64,000 nt of DNA, taken from Schistocephalus solidus (taxonomy: Eukaryota; Platyhelminthes; Cestoda; Diphyllobothriidea; Diphyllobothriidae). The position numbers and the translations under genes are program-made. Position 1 is the stretch's first letter. Each line of letters opens with the position of its first letter. The notes under the pieces are model-generated. The model ran no database searches and had not been told where the DNA came from. It saw nothing but the letters and a program-made list of their open reading frames with translations. Positions 54,131-64,000 of the stretch are shown here, piece after piece. The stretch covers positions 124,001 to 188,000 of the forward strand of contig WEDG01001519.1 of the NCBI GenBank assembly GCA_017591395.1, in the 5' to 3' direction.

Positions 54131-54405
54131 AAAATGAAAAACTGATGGATCACTCAACACACCGGTTTACCGTAAAGCAACATATTTAGGGGTCATCCTA
54201 CTCTTTCAGAGCAACCCCCCTGTCTCTCACAAAGGGAGTTCTGTCTACACTCTCCTAAATCGAAACAAAACACAATGCTCTGATGAAGAAAGTTATCAGG
54301 CAGAAATGAAAAACCTCTAAGTTATTCTCCACGGTTAAGAAGTCAATTGTTCCTGTACACACCATAAAGTCTGGCAACTTGTTGGGGTGCCAGTTTAGAA
54401 AATTT
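54130..54405 (+). mobile_element. Penelope-like element RT tail joined directly to 3' end
   Basis: NTPVYRKATYLGVILLFQS and HKGSSVYTLLNRNKTQCSDE (54,140-54,310) are the post-RT segment. The GIY-YIG domain is missing between it and the 3' tail (TTCCTGTACACACC, then CTGGCAA at 54,371-54,377 and GAAA at 54,398-54,401, a decayed hammerhead core). Confidence 0.75.
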
Positions 54406-54409
54406 ACGC

Positions 54410-55965
54410 ATTTAAGTTTATATTTTCGCAAATAATATTATCTCTTCTTATTAACTTTCTTGGGCTGCCCGTATTTTTTTCCCTCGCTTTTTCTTTAGAA
54501 AAATGCACTGCGCGAAAATTTGTCAGCAAAGTGACCTATTAGATCGCTTAGTAATGAGGCATTTTGTCAAAGGTGAAACAATTGATCAACAGTCTATTTA
54601 TCGTAGGCCTCAGCTTTGGACATTAGTTATCTTCGGCAAAAATGTTTTTTGTTTGAATGAGTCTAAACTTATGACGCAAATGGAGCTCGGTATAAAAAAG
54701 GACGCTAGATGAGAATCTGTGAAGTCAGACTAATAAACCGTAATGATGCTGGACTCGGTCCCTAAAAAAGACAGGGGAATCGAAATGCTAACTGCCTCGC
54801 ACGAGTCCAGTGTGTATTTTTGCAAGGATTAATTCAGCTATCACATCATCTGCTGCTTTAAAATAGGACAGTAATTCCAGCGATGAAGAAAATTCCAGTT
54901 GTATACGGGAACATGCCTCCCCTCCAACGCAGATTTAATTTCAGAGGCAGTTATTGTTAGGGTAAAGGTTAGGTGAGGGCTTGTGTTACGGTTAGGACTA
55001 GTGCCAGATTTAAAGGGAGTTGGTGTTATCGTTAGAGTTGAGGTAAACTGTACGACATCGAAGTATCCACTGGCCCCGAAATTTAATGCAAGGCACATAG
55101 AAAACGCACATGTAAACCTCTTTGCGGTCGTCGTGTTTTATTGACTGGGTTACTTGGGTGTAATTACACACTAATTTCTGCCTTTTCGGCATTTCCAGGT
55201 TATCTAAGAAAAGTTTGAGTTTTGGGCATCGGAATAGTAGTTTTAGTGCTGATTCCTTTTGACTTTAATTCGTTTGAATATTAATTAGTAGTTTTGCTTG
55301 GTATATATGAACCGATTTTCGATTAGTTAGACATTAGTGCTTAAATTTACACACATAGTAGATGCCTTACTCATTAAATCTCATGGATTTCACAAGAAAG
55401 TGCCTGTTACACACAATCAAACTACGCTGCATTTCCCAAGGTTTTACGGTAATAAAGAAGTGACAGTTTTTAAAAAGAAGGTATATTGTGGCTTAAACGA
55501 TACGTTTGGTTTTGTAGAAATACTTTTTTTAGAAAAGCGGCAAATACCGAAAACGTGAAAAATCAGTGTTACAAAAATAATTTTATGTCTTTGATGTACA
55601 TGAAGCCTGTTCGTTCAAGCAAACGAGTGAATAAACCAGCAATAATAGAATTACTTTCGAAAATAGTCCTTTTAAGTGTTTCGCACACTCATATTCTTCC
55701 AGATTCCCGGCAATGTAAAGTATGACCAGCAACAAACATCCTAAATGTCGAGTATATAATCCAACACGGTTTCACTAGAATTGGTGGTTTTTTCTTCCGT
55801 TTGTACGTTATTTTAGATGTGTTTGGCCAAGACAAACATATTTTAGCTTGTATCGGCAATTTATTTGGACGCGACGCGCTCCTTCAAGATTGCCACGAAT
55901 TGTCAATTACAAACGTAGAAGTACCATTGTAAGATTTAAAACGCCCAGTAGATTGCCCAAATATC
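54410..55965. other. No gene recognised
   Basis: A GTTAGGGTAAAGGTTAGG telomere-like fragment is at 54,955-54,975. Open frames at 54,503-54,712, 54,841-55,098 and 55,337-55,725 are unsupported. Confidence 0.35.
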
Positions 55966-55968
55966 TAC

Positions 55969-56180
55969 TAAGATCTCGCAAAAACTGCTAATTTTCTGCC
56001 CTACCCATTCCAAGTTTCCGAATAAGTTCATAGTTGACTGCAGATAGAAATTATCTGCAAATATCTCGCATATAGCTTGACAGATAAAGTTATGATGTGT
56101 TATGACTTCAGAAATGAACATTTGTTTACGGTCGTAAATATCGGTGTAGTTAAATAAAATAAAGACACAAAAGTTCATTA
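55969..56180 (-). CDS. Candidate exon, unrecognised gene
   Basis: 212 bp: two bases plus 70 codons. Acceptor TTTTTGCCATTAAAATTAG, donor TTA|GTAGAT. Peptide FNYTDIYDRKQMFISEVI, CEIFADNFYLQSTM, then LEWVGQKISSFCEIL. It looks like a helical scaffold protein; a short resemblance of the LEWVG stretch to FANCD2 is not enough to name it. Confidence 0.4.
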
Positions 56181-56639
56181 CTAATTTTAATGGCAAAAAC
56201 GTCGCGAGTTTGTAAAACATAATTTTTTAAAATTGAATCCACCCTCGAGTTTCCTTAAACAATGTAATTTCTCTTACCTGCATCAACCTGATTTTCCTAC
56301 AGGCAAAGCCAAACTTTGCATTATATGAAAGGATATAATTAAACATTTTTGGGTTTATATTAGTGTTCGTTTATATTACACAGTGCAAAAATGAGAGCTT
56401 CTGATCTGTAGCTTTCAAAAGCATAGGGAACTTCCTGGATATCAAAAAAACGTCGGAGGTTGCCCCTTGTGGGTCAGATTTCCCTGAAGTGAACTCTTCG
56501 TTAGTAAGCAGCTTTCTGTGCGTCAAGTGAATTGGGAAAACAAAAATATTATATTCCCGCCCTCAACATTTCATGAGCGAACTTATATCGACTCCAAAAA
56601 TGGTAAAAGAACTGGCTATGACCGTTCAATGAGAGCAAG

Positions 56640-57330
56640 TGCAACATCATACGAGTCGGAAAAGCCGTCCTTTGAATTGTACGGTTTACCAAATAAATGG
56701 CATACAATTGAAAGAACTGAAGGCTCAAAAGGACCTGGGAGTCTGGAGCACGCCATCGCTTTTACCCTCTCTGCATTGCGCAAAGGCAGCGAAGTCACCG
56801 ATGTCGATCCTGAACTTCGTCAAACGAGCTTTTAATTCCTTTAATGACGACTGCTTCACAAAAGTCTTCGGAACCTTCGCGCGGCCGCAGTTGGAGTCCG
56901 TTATTCAAGCTTGGAGACCCTGGGCGGCAAAGGACATCAACATCCTCAAAAGGTCCAAAGGCGAGTAACCAAACTCGTCCTTGGACAGAGCTCATGGCTG
57001 TCTAATCTCAAACTCTTTCCCTTGCGCTATAGACAGCTTTGGGGAGACCTGATGCTACCATCCCACATAGTAAGCTTTTAGGTGTGCTGTCTTGTCTCGG
57101 GCGATTTCACCGAGTTAGCAACAACATCAAACTTGATAGGTCATCCTCTCAAATTACGTGTAACTGGAGCTAGGCTAGACACTAGGAAGTACTTCTTCTC
57201 CAAAATAGTAGTCGAAGCTTGGAATAATCTTCCTCTGTATGTTGTTATGTCTGAATCCCTGTAGGTTTTTAAGCGAAATTTGGATCGATATAACAGTGTG
57301 TACTACAATACGAAATGGAAGCTATAAGGG
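56640..57330 (+). mobile_element. CR1-like LINE, 3' end of the RT ORF
   Basis: Plus strand, over one frameshift and stops: YQINGIQLKELKAQKDLGVW, CAKAAKSPMSILNFVKRAF, ARPQLESVIQAWRPW, then LFPLRYRQLWGDL, FTELATTSNLIGHPLKLRV and ARLDTRKYFFSKIVVEAWNN. This is the characteristic C-terminal region after the RT of flatworm CR1-type LINEs. The copy is 5'-truncated, the usual outcome of LINE insertion. Confidence 0.85.
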
Positions 57331-57334
57331 CGAC

Positions 57335-58990
57335 GCCAGGAAAATAAAACCTTTAGAATACTACTTGCTACCTTTGAGTAATATTTATTTATATACTATT
57401 TCCACCCTAGGTCTCACGCTCTCTCCCCATAATTCCCATGCGAAGGTCCCCGAGGTCTTGCCTGCTTAACTATCTGCACACCGTGATGACACCCTGATTG
57501 ATCGCATCAGCCGAACCTGGCGGCCATACTCCATGGGGTCTCTAAACGTTCTCCCTTAGTTCGAACCGCAGCAGACCGAGGATGATCTGTGCGGATATTT
57601 CTGCTTTTGAAACATGTCGGCGGACTCTGTAATCAGCAACGGAGTGGGTGACTGCATCTTGCGCAATTCGGTGATGATCCAAGTGACCTCCGTGATACCC
57701 ATTTCCCGTTGGACCCTCCCAAGGGAGACAGTTCTTTCTCCTAAACAGCCAAGGATTTTTTTCACTGTCTGCTCTTATTCAACTGTATTTCACCCCGTTG
57801 GCTCATATCAATTGGCCTCGCCAACAAACAGAGATACAATTTTTTGGTACCACAAAACGCATGTAAAAATAGAAATTTAAAGGTACCTCACCTTTATCTC
57901 CCTCAAATATACTGATACTGAGTTAGGTGGTCTATTGTATTTCATGATTGGCGTCACCTACTGAATAGGATTGCAACACTGTCACCTGCCATAAAGAAGA
58001 TTAACAGTAAAAACCTGCTGCTATCTTCGCGTGCTTCCTAAAATCGGTAAACTCCTATGGCATGCTTCCTACCTGAGGTGAAACTGGTTTGAAAATCAGA
58101 AGGAGATTTACAATATGTCGTTTATTTTGCAAAAATTTAATCCACATCAAATGACAACGAATCAAGCAAAAATACTTTAATATTGCGTAGAATGGTTATG
58201 AAGTGATCTTAATCATCGTTAAAAGTACACCAGAAATAGCCATCGAAGTGCCCCTGAAGCGAATTCTCTTGGAATGCTGCGTATTTTCTTCAAAATCTCA
58301 ATCCTATTGTCGAACCAAACCCTCTATATTTTTCGGGGGGGTGTGCACATGTATTCGGATCAACGTAAGCTTCATGATGGTTGATGATTTTCTGATCGTA
58401 TCTAGTCTGATTCATTCGCTGATACGCTATCCGTTCGTCAGAATGTATTGCTGAGACTTCCTCTACTTAAAATGCAGTGGTAGGTGCCAACCTCGTTGTA
58501 TTTGGCTTGTGTAAGTTGAAGAACCCCTGAAAAAAGCGAAGGGCCACTGGACCACGAGCCGAATAATTTTATCCTAAATAACCATTGGTTTCTTCGGCAG
58601 GTTCATCTCTACCTAAAAGACGGCCCTGTTCCATTCAGATTTCCTTTCCTTGCTATAGATACCATTTCGGAGCATACTTCCCGGCAAACCTTAAAACAGC
58701 CTACCAGAGTATATGGGGGTTTGCCAGTAAACTTTGCCCGTTCATCCAGGGGCATTCTGCTGCTCCACAGATAAACTAGCCCTAAAATTTCCCAGAGCTT
58801 CAAATTACAGTGAAAGCTCCCGCTCGAATCAAATTAATGGTATAATTCGTTCCCCTTTCTTACTGATCAAACAGACTGACTTTTCATTTTCCTGCAGCTC
58901 CATATCGGATGTTTCCTCTACTAAATCGTAAGACCTATCGTCAGGCTACCGTTTCTGCACTATGCATCACTTCAGTATAAAACTCTCGAT
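57335..58990. other. No firm gene; two weak exon-like segments (minus)
   Basis: 57,556-57,764 (minus; KKILGCLGERTVSLGRVQRE, ending in TAA) and 58,705-58,781 (minus; acceptor GGGAAATTTTAG, donor CTG|GTAGGC, LVYLWSSRMPLDERAKF) look partly coding. Phases do not link them to each other or to neighbours. Plus-strand frames over the same DNA are unsupported. Confidence 0.3.
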
Positions 58991-58992
58991 AC

Positions 58993-59227
58993 CACATTTT
59001 CAAGCGTATGCTGAAGTAGGAACAAAAAATGAAGGCAGTAATCACGGTTCGTTTTTAGGGGACTTGATGAGCCAGTTTCGTCAAAGAAATTAGCTTGCAT
59101 GATAATGTATTTAGCTTTTGTACAAATAAATTCAATGCTGCGTTCTTTTAGTTCAAAGTGGTCACCAAACTCATATGACAGGGGTTTAACGGTCCCATCG
59201 AGAGTAGTACACATTGACTCAGATTGC
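58993..59227 (-). CDS. Candidate exon, unrecognised gene
   Basis: 235 bp: one base plus 78 codons. Acceptor CACTCAACTTAG, donor GTG|GTATCG (weak). Peptide LSYEFGDHFELKERSIEFIC, KYIIMQANFFDETGSSSP, then HFLFLLQHTLENV. Composition is protein-like but no family is recognised. Confidence 0.35.
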
Positions 59228-59329
59228 CTAAGTTGAGTGCTACGGGTTGATAATTAGAGAAATAAGGTGGGTTCACTGGAACAATTTTATTTGTATGGTG
59301 ACGCAGTTTTATCCGTGCTCATTTCAGCA

Positions 59330-59894
59330 CGCTAGCAGACGAAAGCGCTGAACAACTATACCTTAGAGCCTCTTCAAGACTGCTTGTTAACCTAACCGTT
59401 TTATTGAGAAAAGCAGGCGACAAGCGAACGGATGACAGTTAATGGAACAGAAACTTGAGGTCTGGAGGGCCATTCCCTACATCAAGGGAGTCTCTGAGGT
59501 TGTTTCCCGACTTGTACAACAGACCAAAGTAGGCATACTCCACCGATCTAAAGCCACAATTCGCCGTCGTTCGATGCAATACAAGGACGCGCTGCCACTA
59601 ACCGAAACCTCAGCAGATTTCTCCAAAATAAGTTGCAACGAGAGGGACTGCAATTACGTTGGGGAAACTAAGCGGAACTTGCAGACTCACCTACAGGAGC
59701 ACGAATCGGCAGCTCTGAGACTAGACCCAAACTCTCAGCCAGCAACGCACGCGGGAGAAACTGGCCCTACTTTCGATCTTCAGGAAACCACCAGCTTAGG
59801 CTGGGGCTACTCAAAGATGGAGCAGCTAACGCTTAAAGCGCGAATTTCAGACGCAAACTCCAGAAACGGGCTTCTTGATACTTTTGCAGCTTAG
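59330..59894 (+). mobile_element. Penelope-like element GIY-YIG end (RLDP subfamily)
   Basis: After a short post-RT remnant (LADESAEQLYLRA), the frame 59,442-59,894 is open: AIPYIKGVSEVVSRLVQQTK, CNERDCNYVGETKRNLQTHL, EHESAALRLDPNSQPATHAG. The first half of GIY-YIG is damaged (SADFSKISC); the second half is YVGETK. It lies just upstream of another PLE in the same orientation, a head-to-tail arrangement. Confidence 0.8.
59442..59894 (+). pseudogene. PLE GIY-YIG endonuclease domain, open frame
   Basis: 150 codons without a stop, including the cysteine pair CNERDC, YVGETK, the Arg/His helix (QEHESAALRL) and a truncated end. Family relatives have a conserved Glu-rich segment after GHTF which is altered here. 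Separated from any intact RT; regarded as a pseudogene. Confidence 0.7.
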
Positions 59895-60725
59895 AAAGTT
59901 ACGTGTTATTAAGAAAACGAAGCACAGGGCAAGGCGGCGACGAAGAATCCAAGGCAGTGGTCATAGCAGGCTAAGTTTATGGAGGGGGCCTGGCCGCTAC
60001 GACCTTCTGATCCGTTTCAGTAGAATGAGACAAGGAGTGGGACGCAAGTGGTACGATAGTTTATTTTGTACAGCACTATCGCAGAAGAGGTTGGCGGAAG
60101 TTGACTGCCAGACGAGGGTTCAACTTATATACCTCTTAACGCGGATCCTACAAAAACGCAGAATTCAACTATTAAAAGTGGTCTAAAGCGTCTTACAGGG
60201 AAGAAGCAAATATCGGAAGATATTGCCAAGGCCCTTAGACAAACTGAACCGACCATAGCTAAAATCTATGTATTACCTAAGGTTTACAAATCCGAAGTGC
60301 CATTGCGACCGATAGTATCAATGATTGGTGCACCCAATTATAAAAGTTCTAAGTTGCTTTCCACAAGTTACATCCATTGACAAGGGATTGTGAAACCTCT
60401 ATCGAAAACTCTGTAGAATTTCCGAACAAATTGCGAGGACTCCAGATTGCAGAAGATGAAATAATGGTATCTTTCGATGTTGTCTCTCTTTTCACATTCA
60501 TACCAATAGATTTGGCAGGGCGATACACAATAGAATATCTGCAGTCTTATGACATGGATGTTTCTGTATCTGCCTTACTGAAACTCTTGAATCTATGCCT
60601 GGAAACGAATTTTTCCTTCTCACAAGGATGCTACAAACAGCTAAAGGAAGCCCCTATGTGTTCACCCATCTCCAGCTTCTTTGCTGAAGTAACTTTGCAA
60701 AATAAGAAGCTACAGCCTCACCAAT

Positions 60726-60968
60726 AGTTAACCCAAAATTATGGGTACGCTTATTCTCCTCGTAGTCCAGTTTGTTCAAAATTTCTGTTGAACCTCCTTT
60801 GTCCACAGGTAGGATGACGATATTTTTATCGGTTTTAAAGTTTTTAATGCCTTCTTCTCTTCACGTGATATGGTTGAAAAAGGATTTCGGTTCCTTAAGG
60901 CATGTTCAGTGCTATTCCGTATTGTTAAACGACCTTACCACTAGTTAACCTCAAATTATGGGTACGCT
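60726..60968 (-). repeat. Inverted PLE fragment flanked by a 26-bp direct repeat
   Basis: 60,726-60,751 and 60,943-60,968 are direct copies of the same 26 bases with two mismatches; both read xKLWVR of the host PLE. Between them, 60,752-60,942 reads on the minus strand as a PLE N-terminal/RT1 segment (KKALKTLKTDKNIV in a split frame, ILPVDKGGSTEILNK). A PLE fragment seems to have been inserted in reverse with duplication of the target. Confidence 0.75.
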
Positions 60969-61346
60969 ATGTGGATGCCAAATTTGTTATCGTTAAATAG
61001 GATCAACTAGAAAGGCTGCATAGCATTATAAACTCAACATTACCAGGTATCACCTTCACGCTCGAAAGAGAAGTTGACAATAAACTCCCATTTCTTGACG
61101 TCCTCGTACAGCGAAATACTGACGGGACATTTCAAACATCGATTTACCGCAAGGAAGTTTATGCGGAAATTATCCTGCATTACCAGAGCAAGCACCCTGT
61201 TGCTCACAATCGGAGTACTGTTAACAACCCTGCTCAATCGAGCTATAAAGCACTGTTCTGCAAATGAACTCTACCAAAACGAACTCAGTTATTTATTCAA
61301 ACTATTTTGCAGAAATGGTTATCCAAGAGAATTTATACGTTGATGC

Positions 61347-61661
61347 ATGAAAAAACAGGAGTTAAAAGAAAAAGAAAAAGACAAGAAAATAGATTGTTCC
61401 ATTCAAGTGCCCAAATCAAAGAACTGGCGAACACTTCCATACACCAAGAACGTGTCTGAACTCGTTGAAAGGCACCTGCGGAAACATCAAATCAAAGTGG
61501 CACACAAACCAACGACTTCACTACGAAATCAGCTTGTACACCCTAAGGATAGGGTTGGCTATTTAGATAAAAAAGAAGTCGTATACAAGATACCATGTAA
61601 CAGCTGCAATGCGATGTACTGTGGTCAGACAGGAAAGTCAGCCTCCACGCACATTACATGA
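61347..61661 (+). pseudogene. PLE GIY-YIG endonuclease domain with complete core
   Basis: 105 open codons: a Lys/Glu-rich linker, WRTLPYTKNVSELVERHL, then EVVYKIPCNSCNAMYCGQTG, the best-preserved GIY-YIG core in the window with the CxxC pair between its halves. A frame change near 61,655 separates it from the Arg/His helix and the Glu segment downstream (to about 61,905). Confidence 0.8.
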
Positions 61662-61993
61662 ACATCAATTAGCAGTAAGGAAGCGAGACCACTTGTCTTA
61701 AGTTGCTATGCATACGCTAGAAACTGGACACAAAGTTGCTTGGGACAAATCCCGCATTGTTGCCTCCTGTCCATCTAAGAAAGGGCGAGAATTTTTAGAG
61801 GCCATTTTCTCAGATAACTGACACATCGAATTGGACCATGCGTACGGCAATCTGAAAGAAAGCGAGAAGAGACGAGAGCCAATCTTAGTGGAAATACACC
61901 CCAAATGACAACCATTGACAAGAATGACTAAACGATATAAAATTTTCCGCAAGGTGTTAAATTTTAACTGTTTTCGGCACACTAACCACAAGT

Positions 61994-62024
61994 CTGACGA
62001 CGACCTGGGGTACCAGCGTCGAAA
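61994..62024 (+). ncRNA. Hammerhead-ribozyme-like core at PLE 3' end
   Basis: CTGACGA at 61,994-62,000 and GAAA at 62,021-62,024. Between them GAC-CTGG and CCAG-C-GTC pair around a GGTA loop with one bulged C: the most stable stem II of the set. One C between CTGACGA and the stem is unpaired. Confidence 0.5.
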
Positions 62025-62072
62025 CTTTACATAATACAATTACCTATTGTTAACCAAAGAACGTCTTTGCTT

Positions 62073-62074
<2 letters not shown>

Positions 62075-62142
<68 letters not shown>
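62075..62142 (+). repeat. (AT)n microsatellite, about 34 units
   Basis: Perfect AT run starting 50 bp after the hammerhead-like core of the 60.2-kb PLE, the same relation as at 33.5 kb. Confidence 0.95.
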
Positions 62143-62146
<4 letters not shown>

Positions 62147-62149
62147 GAA

Positions 62150-63805
62150 AAAGGGAAACGCCAATATGCAGAAGCTGGACCTCATTAATGGTGCCATCAT
62201 TATTGAAGCTGTGATTTTGACAAAGAGTCTAGCCGCTACGTCCTACTGGCCCGCAGAATTGAGACGCCAGTTTGGCAAGTTTCGGCAAAAAATTATTGGA
62301 GAGGGTTTGGGAGAAGTAGGCGGCAGGATGAGGTCATGTTCGGCACCGTGAGGGCGTCATCCAGAGTATCCCACGTTGGGAGTCATCACAGCGTCTTAAG
62401 TGGAGTCATGTATTAGTCAGCCTTGCAGGTGACTGGCCGGTTAGGACGGCCAAGATTGCATGCAATTGGTGTGCATGCGCAGGTAGTCACACGAGGTTCA
62501 ACGGGGAAACTTGTGCCCGAAGTTGAGCCACTGCAACAGTATATAATTTATTTAAAACGTTACATGCAGAAGAAGACCGTCGCATGACAAAAACTTTGAG
62601 ATAGATATGGATAACACCGCGAACCTTGGAAGCGTTATACCTCGATGTCTGGAACCCAAAGATCATTAATTGTTACATCAAAACTAAAGGAACAAGTCTG
62701 AATTAAGACACTTGGCAGCAAAAATACTCATCCGAAATTTATCTTACGCTATGTTTTACGGCTGTGGCCTATGAAATTAAATGTCTGTGTATCCTTTACA
62801 CTACTTTTGAGTTAATTTTTCAGAAACAAACACGTCACTGATGTCTTGGTATGCTCCACTTAAATGTTGACCTTCTAATGGCACTGGCGTTTATCAAAAC
62901 TTTGTTTACATTGATGCATTGCTGCACACAATAACAAACGAGAATTACATTAACTTGAATTATTTATGAGAAAAATAATAACCATTGTATAAACAGCAAG
63001 TAAATACAGCAGAAATATTTACGGGTTCTGCACAGTGTTTGGTGCATAAAGCTACCTTTCATCATCAAAAAATCAGGAAAACACATTAACCCACTGAATA
63101 TTAGTTTATAATTGTTGTGATTTGGCCCTGCAACGCCGCGCACGAATATCTCCTAGCTGACAATGCAGCAGACGGCTATGTTTTACTGTCTTGCAATTCT
63201 AAGTGTAGACTGTAGTTTTTTCTAAAATTTTCATCTACAGATTCAGTTCTGCCTTCATTTGAGTAAAAATCACGAAAACATTAAATGAATTCTAGAAATA
63301 TTATTTATGTAACTTGAAACAGCGTAGCTGCTATCAGTGGTTAAATGTCTAGCCTAAATGGGCAGAAAAACGCCCTCCTATGAGGGCCTAAGCGCTAGTC
63401 TTATTTATGTTTCGGTGTAATTTAACTCACATAAAACGTTCTACTAACAATATTTTAGCGGTATTAAATTGTTTATCGGCAGAGTGAAAAGATATCGCTG
63501 CACAGTGATGCTTCTATGCTCAAGGGAAGTATTCCTTACAGCAGCTGGCCTACTGATTGCTTATTTAGGGAGTGAATTGTATAGTTGTGGAAGCGTGACC
63601 AGAGAGAAGACTAGACCAGCATCTATAAAGCCGATCAATAATTTGATGCCAATACGAGCATGGCATCCAGCTCATCCAAATGCAAGCACGACAAGGTCCA
63701 TCTCTAGAACAAGGTAAGCTCATCATTTCTCATTCCTGCGTCACTTGCGACGGCAGAGGTGGTGCCCATACGACTTATCATCCAACGCACAGAAGGTTAA
63801 CATGT
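62150..63805. other. No gene recognised
   Basis: AT-rich sequence. Plus-strand open frames at 62,166-62,351 and 63,469-63,717 show no domain. A (CA/TGCA)-type palindromic stretch GATTGCATGCAATTGGTGTGCATGC lies at about 62,454-62,478. Confidence 0.35.
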
Positions 63806-63811
63806 AAACCG

Positions 63812-64000
63812 ACAGTTCGACCGTCGTAGTCCGACGATGTCCATAGTATGCTCCATGGGAAAGTGGAGCAGGGACCGTGACTTGCGCGTGAGTTAGTTTA
63901 AAGTGATAGTAGACTTGCGCTGCATCTACCGCACTCTCTCCTCCTCCCCCACCTGAGCCCGGTGTCAAGACAGAGTCAAGAAGACCGGAGGCGGGAGAGG
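63812..64000 (-). repeat. 365-bp high-copy repeat, copy running off the right edge (minus)
   Basis: Starts CAGTTCGACCGTCGTAGTCC and continues with the same blocks as the 30.4-kb units to the window end (GACCGGAGGCGGGAGAGG). Confidence 0.85.

Larger units (their letters stand above)
60190..62040 (+). mobile_element. Penelope-like element, nearly full length, with an inverted insert
   Basis: In order: KQISEDIAKALRQTEPTIAK, IYVLPKVYKSEVPLRPIVSM (60,255-60,325), motif A VSFDVVSLFTFIPIDLA (Asp kept), CSPISSFFAEVTLQN (motif B region), KLWVRL, a 191-bp inverted insert, then again KLWVRYVDAKFVI (motif C with the second Asp replaced by Ala), FLDVLVQRNTDG, TWRTLPY-like WRTLPYTKNVSEL, VVYKIPCNSCNAMYCGQTGK (complete GIY-YIG core), EHQLAVRKRDHLS, and EFLEAIFSDN. 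The 3' tail has a hammerhead-like core at 61,994-62,024, then (AT)n. Several stops and frameshifts. Confidence 0.9.

Noticed and set aside
55969..56180. FANCD2 exon
   Set aside because: Only a five-residue LEWVG match in a similar context; neighbouring segments do not align with FANCD2.
1..64000. CRISPR array, rRNA genes, prokaryotic operon
   Set aside because: No regularly spaced repeats with unique spacers, no rRNA-like sequence and no closely packed same-strand genes with ribosome binding sites; the DNA is eukaryotic.

Overview
This is a window of eukaryotic, intron-rich and transposon-laden DNA. The element mix (hammerhead-like Penelope retroelements with GIY-YIG domains, a CR1-type LINE, tRNA-derived SINEs, a high-copy CA-flanked repeat) and short exons in large introns suggest a parasitic flatworm, most likely a diphyllobothriid tapeworm (Spirometra, Dibothriocephalus or Schistocephalus type). 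The organism assignment is inference. No bacterial-style operon, CRISPR array or rRNA gene is visible.

The best-supported host gene is on the minus strand: an orthologue of ANKDD1A/B (ankyrin repeat and death domain protein 1). I could trace it exon by exon from 36,873 down to 18,830, with a good upstream exon at 41,458-41,515 and a possible first exon at 52,963-53,097 beside a CCAAT-box promoter-like region. Eleven ankyrin repeats are encoded, mostly one repeat per exon with phase-0 splice sites. They are followed by a 241-residue Ser/Thr/Pro-rich linker exon and a death domain split over two exons. The full model would be about 794 residues, against roughly 520 for the human protein.

A second host gene ends on the plus strand at 16,586. 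Three phase-compatible exons (13,844-13,956, 16,208-16,377, 16,460-16,586) encode its C-terminus; I do not recognise it. Several weaker exon-like segments on the minus strand between 43.6 and 59.2 kb may belong to an unrecognised gene or be chance.

Most of the rest is mobile DNA. From left to right: a broken CR1-like LINE (1-3,071, minus); Penelope-like element (PLE) pieces at 4.9, 10.2, 20, 31.6, 33.7, 42.2, 46.3, 48.0, 48.6, 51.0, 53.8, 54.1, 59.3 and 60.2 kb; a mariner relic (23.4 kb); a CR1 3' end (56.6 kb); two tRNA-derived SINE families, often as inverted pairs; at least nine copies of a roughly 365-bp repeat, three of them in tandem at 30.4-31.55 kb; and an unnamed AT-rich interspersed family at 5.4, 9.4, 17.7, 27.2 and 38.1 kb. 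Many PLE 3' ends carry a hammerhead-ribozyme-like core. The elements are broken by frameshifts, stops or loss of a catalytic aspartate, and many lie in ANKDD1A introns.
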